From Takakia lepidozioides (Eukaryota > Streptophyta > Takakiopsida > Takakiales > Takakiaceae), in NCBI GenBank assembly GCA_030704615.1, contig CM060732.1, forward strand, positions 44,745,053 through 44,809,052: a stretch of 64,000 nt of DNA, given 5' to 3'. Below, piece by piece: positions 50,301-59,300 of the stretch. The position numbers and the translations under genes are program-made. Under the pieces are notes generated by a model. The model was given only the letters and a program-made list of their open reading frames with translations. It ran no database searches and was not told where the DNA came from. The first letter of the stretch is position 1. Every line of letters begins with the position of its first letter.

Positions 50301-53300
50301 GATTAATGAGCAGCGTACAAATTTCTTGCTCAAATCACCGCTCAGTAATCCGGCATGTCTAGCTATCCTCCCCAATCATATCTCACATTGTCATTGGAAG
50401 TCAGCTATTTAGAAATGGAAGTGACTATCAATGACCTTATCTGTATATGTGTCAATGTGTCTCTCTCCTATGACAATCAGGTATGGTCAAACCTTGGACT
50501 TAAGTATTTGCTCGGTGAAGATCAAAGTAGGATGAACAGTGGGTATGAACGTGAAGAAACGATTGTTTGCATCCACCAGCAGCCCCGGGGGGTGCACTCC
50601 TCATTAAATGTACCAGCCACGTGCGTGCACAGGAGGGGGTATTTTAAACCCCCCCATGTACAACATTATACATACAGAGGGGGGTTTAAAACACATTAAA
50701 TATAATTTTACAGGAGGGGGTTGTTGAGTTTTTAGGGATAGTGTAGTGGTAAGAATGGCGATTCCGCCGCGATGCATCCCGGGATCGAATCGTGGAATCG
50801 TCGTTTTGTATGTTTGTTTATTTTTATTTTTCGCTCCACGATCTTTCTCCCCTGACCTCCCGCGGCTTTCTCTTTTCTTTCTCCTCCTCTCCCGCGTTCG
50901 CCTTCCCTTCCGCGGGCTTTCTCTTTTTCCTCCTCTCCTCTCCCCTCCTCTCCACAGGGCATGGTAGGACAATGTGGTGAGGGCACCAGAATGTGGCGAG
51001 GGCACTGACTTGGGAGAAGGTTTGCGGTTGTGATGTATGTAGAGGGCAGGAATCGAAGGGGATGAAGTAAGTGCGCGGGAATGTGGGGCAGGCCTGGGCT
51101 GATCGGTGATGATATGCGGGTGTGGTGGCGGATTGTTGTGCAGCAATGACGGGAGGACATGGGCATCAAGATTCCCAGTCATCAGAGGTAATGAACACAT
51201 TAGGCCTATTTTCTTTCCTAATAATGATTGGCGTGACACAATGGTTGTACTCACTGTATCAGGCCTATTCTCATCCTTATTGAATCCAAACAGCCAGAGG
51301 GACAAGATGCCCCTAAGTGTACAGAACCTGAACGTCCTGAATCTGAAGGATTTGGTACTCAAGAGTTTACACAAGACGAGCAAAATCTACACATGGGGTA
51401 ACTGTCCCCCTTTTGCAGAACGGTTGGGCGTCCAGGAGCAATCCCAAGCTACCTAGACGACAAACAATTCACATGCAAAGGGTTGGCTTGCGGCTGGCCA
51501 CTTTCAACTTCTCAGGGCTTACTAACCAAAGGAAACAATTCGAAGTGGGACAAGTCCTCCGGACTAATGATATTCATATCTGTGCTGGGCAAGAAACATG
51601 GGAAACTTCGGATAAACTGGTTGGAGATGTCAATGGTTATAAATGGGCAGGTAGGATGTGTACTCTCAAGGCAGCCTCTGCCAAACGCGGTCAAAAAGGG
51701 GTTGGATTCTTTGTCCGTGATTTCTTGTTTGATAATTGTGAAATTATCAACAAGGGTTTGAGGTACGAACATAGTTTCTCGCTAAAACTGAATCTGAAGG
51801 GCGGCATGAGTACGAAGGACCTCTTTGTGGGTTGTGTTTACATGCCCACAGAGGGGACCCTTAGTGCTGACGCAGACAAAGCCTTCGAAGATGTAAAGCT
51901 GGACTGTGCTTCGTTCCTTGCCAAAGGTCAGGTAGTGCTATTGGGTGACTTCAATGCCCGGGTGGGCAAAGGGCTCCATCAGGATGATATCATTGGGCCT
52001 TTTGGTGAGGACGAGCCCTCTATAAAGAGTGCTGCAATTTGAAAACCAACAGAGAATTGTGGGCGAGGTACTATCAGCTCCGGAAAGATATCAATCAGCT
52101 TGTTAGGTCTCAGAAGAAATTATACTGGGATAAGTTATACAGTGAAATAAACTCAAACCACCATGGTGGTAATGACAAGAAATTATGGTTGGCCCTTCAA
52201 CGTTTGTACAAGCCTAAAAACGGTCAGCAAGTACAAGCGCTGAAGACTACTAAAGGTGCAGTGGTGACTTCATCGGTTGACATTGTCAAAACCTTTGAAA
52301 ATCACTACAGTATCCTTCTAGGTCTAACAGTGAGGGGTCTTCTGCTGAATGGAGGGACACAGTTGGAAAAATTGTTCCTATGATTCAAAACAGCCCTGAT
52401 GAACTGGAGTATATTTCAATGGCTTATAACGCTCCCATTAGTTCTTCTGAGATTGTGGAAGCAATTGAACATTTAAATGGATATAAAGCTGGTGGACCTG
52501 ATGGTATTGTCAACGAGCTTATCAAGCACGGTGGCGATCCCATGATAGAGGCCCTAGTTCTCCTCTTTAACCTTATCTGGAAGACTGAAATGATCCCCTT
52601 TCGCTGGCGACAGGGGGGTCATTGTCAGTCTATACAAGAAGGGTGACAGAGAAGAACCGGGGAACTACCGTGGCATCACACTCAGGAGTTGATTAATTGT
52701 GCGAAGAGATACTTTGATCTTTGGGGGCTAGAGGCTAATGTCAGCAAATGTGCAGTGGTAGCATTCAACGACAGAGGAGAGGGAGGAAGTGATCTTAAGT
52801 GGCAGTGGGGTAGCCAAGAGATCCCGGTCCTCCCTTCCTACACTTACCTGGGCGTTGAGTTTTCCTCCAATTGTAATTGGGATGCACATATCCGGAAAGT
52901 TGTTCGAACTGGCAAGGGCAAAGCTCTGGGGCTCACTAAATTTTTCCCACTGCAGAGGGGTCATCTCTGAGGTTAAGAAAACCATGCTTTGTCGCGTTAT
53001 TAGACCTGGCTTGGAGTACGGATCTGCTATATGGGTTGATAACTCCAACCAGGCTAAGTCTCTAGAATCCATTCAAGTGGGGGTGCTTAAGGAGTGTATG
53101 TCAGCATGCTCCAAAACAGCCAATGTGGCTGTTCGGGGTGAGTTTGGCATTCCGTCCTTAAGCTCCCGACGAGATGAATTCAAGGTCAGATGGTGGGGTC
53201 AGCTGCAACATATGCCCAACACCAGATATCCTAAGTTGATTGACTCTATATCTTGGAAACAGGACCGTCCTGTCAAACAGGCTAAGTCCTGGCAGAAGAG

Positions 53301-56300
53301 AGTAGAAAAGATTCTCAAGGACCTGGACCTGGATCCGCAAGTCTTGACCCTGCTGGATAAATCTGCCTTAGAGGCTGTAGTGTCTGAGGCCATGTCTGTT
53401 GCCATGAGATTGTCTGATGAAAATGAAGTTAGGCAGAGAACTTCCCTGAACTTGTTTCCAGTCAGTGACATGGGGGTGGACATCTTGGATGACCTCAAGG
53501 GTCTACCCACTCTCGGCACTAGACTGAAATTTAAACTCAGGGCAGGAAGCCTACCTTTGAACAGCAAACAGAAGCAGAGAGGAAAGGGAGAGTGCAATTG
53601 TCCGTTGTGTGGGCAAACTGAAGACAGTATTCATTTTCTGATACGCTGTCCGGGTTCTCTCACCAAAGAGAGGCTCTCTTCAATTCTATCAAGGGAATTG
53701 TGCCCGTACCCCTGTTTACCAACTTTGAAAGTCTCGAGGCAGAGCCAAAAGCCCAGGCCCTCCTGAGGCCTAGCTTTTGGGCAAATCACACACAGCAGAT
53801 TGATGCTTGTGTGAAGGGTTTTCTAGAGGATATCTGGAAAACCCGGATTAATTCCTTATACGATGGTAAGTCTTACTACCAACGTCAGCCCTGTTCCTTT
53901 TGTTCCCACTGAAACTGGGCGCGGGGTCAATGGCCACAAGGCTACGGCAAACAACGTCTTATGAGTACAATCTCATCCTTATCATCCCTCGCCTTTTGGA
54001 AAATTCCAGCCATAATTGAAGGGCAATTGGTTGTTGTACTTAATTGCACGAATGTTCCCCTTTCTGTTGGAATGAGCCGCACGTCCTTTCCATGCTGACA
54101 TACCCTTTCTTCTTCCTGCAGGATCCTTTGGCCAGCCCTGTTATTTCTATCATTTGTGCCATCCTCTTGGCGTTTCCACAGCCTCCCCTCATTGCCAGTG
54201 AAGTGTTTCTTTCTCTTCCCTTTGTCTTTAAAGACACTCCAACTGTTAGCTGCAGTACCCTTCGCTGATTTCTTATTACCTTTGACCTCATGTATGTTTT
54301 CAATCATGTTTGAAGGGTGATCACTTGCTGCCATATGCATGGAGGATGTTTTGAGCCAACCTTTGGATGATCATGCGGAAGAGGTAGTTGTTCAAAGTGA
54401 ATTGAGACATACTCTGGATGCTGTCATTGATGAGTTTGAACAAGAGAAAGATGGATCGAAGGCAGTGGTTCCATTTGTCAAAGTAGACGGGAAGACCATA
54501 TTCAAAAGCACTTTGGTTAGCCAACTCAATGGCAACCCTACTCTATCCAAGGATAGATTGACACGAGTAAGAAGTGCATCGATGTTGTTTTGCCGGGAAA
54601 ACAAACCAACTACCAGCAACAAAGCCACGAGCTTGGGATTGGGTTCGGATTGTGCTGTATTTTTTGTTGATGGGGAGACTGCGATCCAAACTACAAACAG
54701 GAAAGGTAGACCAGGGAAAACCTGCAGAGGAGCAACCAAAGGCACTTGGTATTTGGGCAGGGTTCAAAGAATGCGGAAGAAAATCAATAAGCGGTTTGTA
54801 GAATGTAGGGATTCTGTTGATTTATTGGAGCGTCCTTCTCATATGGAGATTGGGTTAGCATGGTACCCAAAAATTCGAGGAGGGGTCTATACGTACGATT
54901 TGACGGATAACATGATGGTTGATTTGGATTCCATTATCGCGTTAGCATGTTTAAAGTACAATGTCAAGTCAAACACATATGTTCTTGATGCAAATGACCG
55001 AAAAGTCTTTGACAACTTTATCAAAGGCAAATAATTTTTTAATTAATTTGTTAGATTTTATTATGTTTTAAATGAATAAATTCGATATAATATAAAAACA
55101 TACATATACATATTGGAGGGTTATTTTTAATGATGAAAAATGAGAATATACATACAGAAGGGGGTACTTTTCGAAAATTGTAAATTTTTGTATATTTACA
55201 GGAGGGGATTTTATAATCTTCAAAAAGTATGTACAGAGGGGGTATAAATTATCCAAGGACCCGTATACAGGGGTTTTTTTTATTAGGCGACGAACGCACG
55301 TGATACGCACAGTTTATAAAGAGTGCACCCCCCGGGCCAGCAGCCCATCCTTGTGTGCGTCGTGTTCAACATGTACCATGAGGTTTTGTATCTTTGTCAA
55401 CACCTGATAACCTGCACACCAACAAAATTTAAAGACAGCCAACAGAGCATTGCCTTTGTACAAGCCCCTTCTACAGAGAGAAAGTGGTCTCTAGAAGTGA
55501 CAGTAGTGTTTGTCAGAGAATGAGTACTCATTCACACTGCCTCTGGGCATTGACTCTGCCGTACCCAACTTGATGGGTTTGGGGGCAGTCTCCACACTGC
55601 TGGTGATCATGGCTTCAAACCTGTTTACACTTAACCCTTCAATGCTCAGTGCTTTTTGTTGGCTTCTAGCCCTGAGAGATGGAGAGAGATGGCGTGCCGT
55701 TGGTCATTGGCCCATGGAAGCGTTTGTTCGGAAGACCATTGAAGTCACAACAAGTCAGAAGCTTTTCATTGCAAAATCCAGAGTAAATACTGGAGATTGT
55801 TCCATGTTGTCGGGGCTGGTTTGAATTCACAGTTGGCATTTCAAATGTATACATCTTAGAGCAGGGGTGCAGAATGGGTGGGGGATTTACAGAATTAGGC
55901 TGCTATTCATTCCTTCCTCATGGCTAGCCAGTCATGTCTGTACTAAATCTTTCTGCCATCCCAACTCTTGCTTTGTGTATAGGTTGGGTTTTGTAATTGC
56001 TTATAGCTCTGTGATTGGTAGCCAATAATCCACTGACTTATGGGTGCACACTTTGGAGATTCCATCATTGTAGTGGTGTAGTTGTAGTGTTTTGTAGTTT
56101 GCAGTGTGCAACATGTCGTACTTCATTTTCAGGTCAGCCAGCAAGCATGTCCACGGGGCCTTGCTTCTGTGATATCCTGAACCTTGGGTTTTCTTTTCAA
56201 GTGCTGTCATATTTACTGCACACCCTGCTCACAAGTTGCTGATGGTCTACTAAATATGATGTTAGTGCTTAAATGCCTGTGTGGTGTGGTGGAGTGCTTC

Positions 56301-59300
56301 AATCCAAAGTTCGGTTACTCTTGGCCACTCTCTGCTCCACAGAGGGGACACCCATAATTTGGGCTAAGCCTACGAGGGTGGTCTTTCTCTCTCTTACAAT
56401 GTGTCTCCAAACTATCTTGTTGAAAGCTTTCCCCAGGCTACTATTAACCTACCTCTTTCCGATAGTTTGCAGTTGGATCTTAAAGATATCAATAGTAATC
56501 CTCTCACAGAACCACTACTCTTACCTCTTCAAAGCCAACTCAACTGACGACCTGACTGGGATGAGGATGCTCATTGAAAATGGAGAATTGCCTACCAAGG
56601 AGTGGCAGTTTTACTGGAAGTAAACATGAACAGCTTGTGGTCTCAAACCTCACAATCTCTATGCCATAGCTACTGCAACAACAAAGCCAGTTTCCAAACA
56701 TGGAATGGCAAAAGCAGCAGAGGTAACATTGTAACAAGACGTTAATTTTACTATAGTAATCTGGATTTGGTTCATAAATGGTAGTATTGAGAAGACCGTA
56801 GTAACCAGTGTTGGGCGATTCTCTGGTTTTGGGTAGAACCTGCAGGGTAGGTTCTATCTTGTGGAAGGTAAATAGAGAACCTCTGGGGCCGGGTACTTAA
56901 AAACATGGACAGTTAGAGAACCTGCGGTGCAGGGTATATCTCTGAGTTACATTTTCACAGGTATGTTTTACACCGGTGCTCGGGTATATGGGTAGAGAAC
57001 CGTATAGAGAACCGAGAGATGACCCGGTTCCGAGTCCTGGTTCCGAGTTCAAAAGTTATTATGAACAGAATAAATAAAAAATGTGCATGTATGAGATGGC
57101 CACAATTGTCAATAATTAAGCTCATTTTCTAGCACAACTAAGACTAAACTTCCTCTAGATTGCAATGTTGGCCTGTTGGCATTCAGTTCTAGCATTTTCA
57201 CTACCCTTCTTCTTCCTCAAGGCTTCCACGCTAACCTTAAATAACCGCCCTTATACCCAAGGTATGTGTCGGGTGCAGTTACCCTTACCCTCCCCTCTCA
57301 TTCCAACTCGTAGGTCTATTAGAGAACCCCCGGTTCGGTGAAGTTCACGGGTAAATAGATTTTGGTATCCGCCGGTTCAATCTTGACTAGGGTATTTGAA
57401 ATTTTAATACCCGAGGTTAAGGGGGCATATACCCAGGTCCGGAACCGGCGGTTCTTTCACCCAAAACCAGAGAACCGCCCAGCACTGGTAGTAACCCCCA
57501 AGGAAGCTTTGACGGCAATACACCGTATTGTTGAAGGATGCAGCCATTGCTAGTTAATCCAGATACCTGCATATGTTCTCCATCCTCATTCACTTCAAAG
57601 AGAGGGAGAAGAATACATTGATTGTAGTCCCAGATATAGAGAAAGAACAAAAGCTTTTAACAAACTCCATGGAATAGACGGCAAATATGACCAGTTGGCA
57701 AATGCCCTCCACTAAGAAGCCTACATAAAGAAGGTAAAGATGGCTTGTTGTCTATTGTCCATCTGTCAGTTTGTCCTTTCTATGTACGTGAGATCTCTCC
57801 TCTTTAAAGGATGTTCTTAACTCTAGACCACAGTAAGGGAAACAGGCAGACACCAAAAAGAATAAAAACAGCGGAGGCATGTGAAGCTTACCAGAAATTG
57901 CTAACAAAGGCATCTGTTACAGTGTTGGCCACTGTTATTTGCTCCACCTGCTTCACCAACCCAAGTGGTTGCCCAGAGTGCAGATCTTTGTTGTTTTCTC
58001 TGAAGTGCTAGGAAATTATGTTTCTCCTTATCCGAGTATGTTGAATTGAGAATCCTCTCCATCAGGTGAGGGGTAACTCCTATGGCATAGTGATATTGAC
58101 AACACATAAGTGGAATACCAGAAGCATAATATTTCACCGTATTTATGTTCAGGTTACAAAGAAGAAATTGCAAGCTTTCAAATGATGCACCTCTACTATG
58201 GTGTAGGCACTTCATGCCTGCAGCGGAAAAATCAAAGAAAGATCTAAGAGTTGTGGTTTGCATGCTTCCAAGAACCAGTTCTAGTAACAAAGTCCTCCTA
58301 TGCAGGTCCTACAACATTACAAGTGGCATATTGGACGTCAATGGGCTCTTATTTGGAGAACATTTTGTTGAAACATACTGACAGCTGATGTCATGACAGA
58401 GCTGGTATGTCTAACATTGCATCAGCATTTTGTTTCATGGCATACGGCTGCATATTTTATTTTTGAAACAACTTTTCCAACCACACAACACAAAAATTCC
58501 CTCCTAATATTCTCAGCAACGTTCAAAATGTGGAAAAAAGAATCAAAGGGAGTTGCCAACCTGGTCCAAGACTAAAAATGTGGCGGTGATAACATCAACA
58601 ACACCAGGTCCTAAGGCGTTGAGAAATGCATCATACCACTGGGGGTTGAAAAATCCATCACGTACAACGACTAAGGGTTGTGGATACGTTCCCCTGTAGA
58701 GGGTGCTAATCACTTTGCGAAGCTCTTTCTAGTCTGCAGCGTACCGCTCTGCTGAAACGCTCGTTCAACGCCATCCCCACTCAGCTCATTCCCTACTCAA
58801 AACATATTGCACACTCATCAACCTCACTACTATCCCAAACATTGCCGCCTCCCACCAAACTTTCAAAGAGACTGAGCAACGACAACACCTTCATCTTTCA
58901 AAGAGAGACTGAGCATCCTTCATTTCAAAATGACCCACGACCTTCGGCTATGGCGTACAGGAAGGAGGAGAGCCGGGAGAAACGGCGAGCAAACGTGGCG
59001 AGGGAAAACGGGCACGGGCAGCGAACGATGCTTTAAAACTAAAACTTCGCGCTAACCTTTGTTATGGTAACTTTTTGGTGCAGCAGAGATAATTTTAGTT
59101 GGAGCAGCTGTTAGGAAAACGGGCCTGCTAAGCCGTTAGCAAGTGTTTAACGCTAGCAACCCGGTGCGGCGGGGGCCTAAGTCCTATAACTAAGTTTTTT
59201 TGGTTTTTTTCTCCTAACAGCGTTATCGATTATTCTGCATATATATGCTATGTCTTATGACAAAATTCTCTTGTTCTGTTGATATAAGAATGTTTCATGT

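Larger units (their letters stand above)
50584..55336. mobile_element. DNA transposon, perfect 16-bp TIR and 8-bp target duplication
   Basis: The ends CCCGGGGGGTGCACTC and GAGTGCACCCCCCGGG are perfect inverted repeats flanked by CCAGCAGC (50576-50583 and 55337-55344). Just inside both ends are repeated words of the form ACAG(A/G)(A/G)GGGGG (for example near 50,630, 50,673, 50,713, 55,155, 55,200 and 55,235). An 8-bp duplication with G-rich subterminal repeats occurs in KDZ (Kyakuja-Dileera-Zisupton), hAT and P elements. I lean towards a KDZ-like or unclassified type because the TIR is not hAT-like. It contains a LINE and an unknown ORF. Confidence 0.85.
48476..59177. mobile_element. PIF/Harbinger-like DNA transposon, 10.7 kb, carrying nested elements and captured exons
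   Basis: Perfect 15-bp terminal inverted repeats GGCCCCCGCCGCACC and GGTGCGGCGGGGGCC are flanked by TAA on both sides (48473-48475 and 59178-59180). GGCC-type ends with a TAA/TTA duplication are typical of PIF/Harbinger. So is the Myb-like ORF near the left end. I did not find the DDE nuclease (HARBI1-like) ORF, so the copy is probably non-autonomous. Subtracting the nested 4.75-kb and 0.68-kb elements leaves about 5.3 kb. The element lies wholly within intron 4 of the phenylalanine hydroxylase gene. Confidence 0.82.

Noticed and set aside
50604-51383. 259-codon minus-strand frame rich in Arg/Lys
   Set aside because: It derives from the CT-rich tract and crosses the LINE 5' junction at 51,281. 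It is a composition artefact.
53942-54340. 132-codon minus-strand frame divergent from the ORF at 54,339
   Set aside because: Low-complexity charged sequence with no family signature, and it runs across the LINE boundary at 53,970. Treated as chance.
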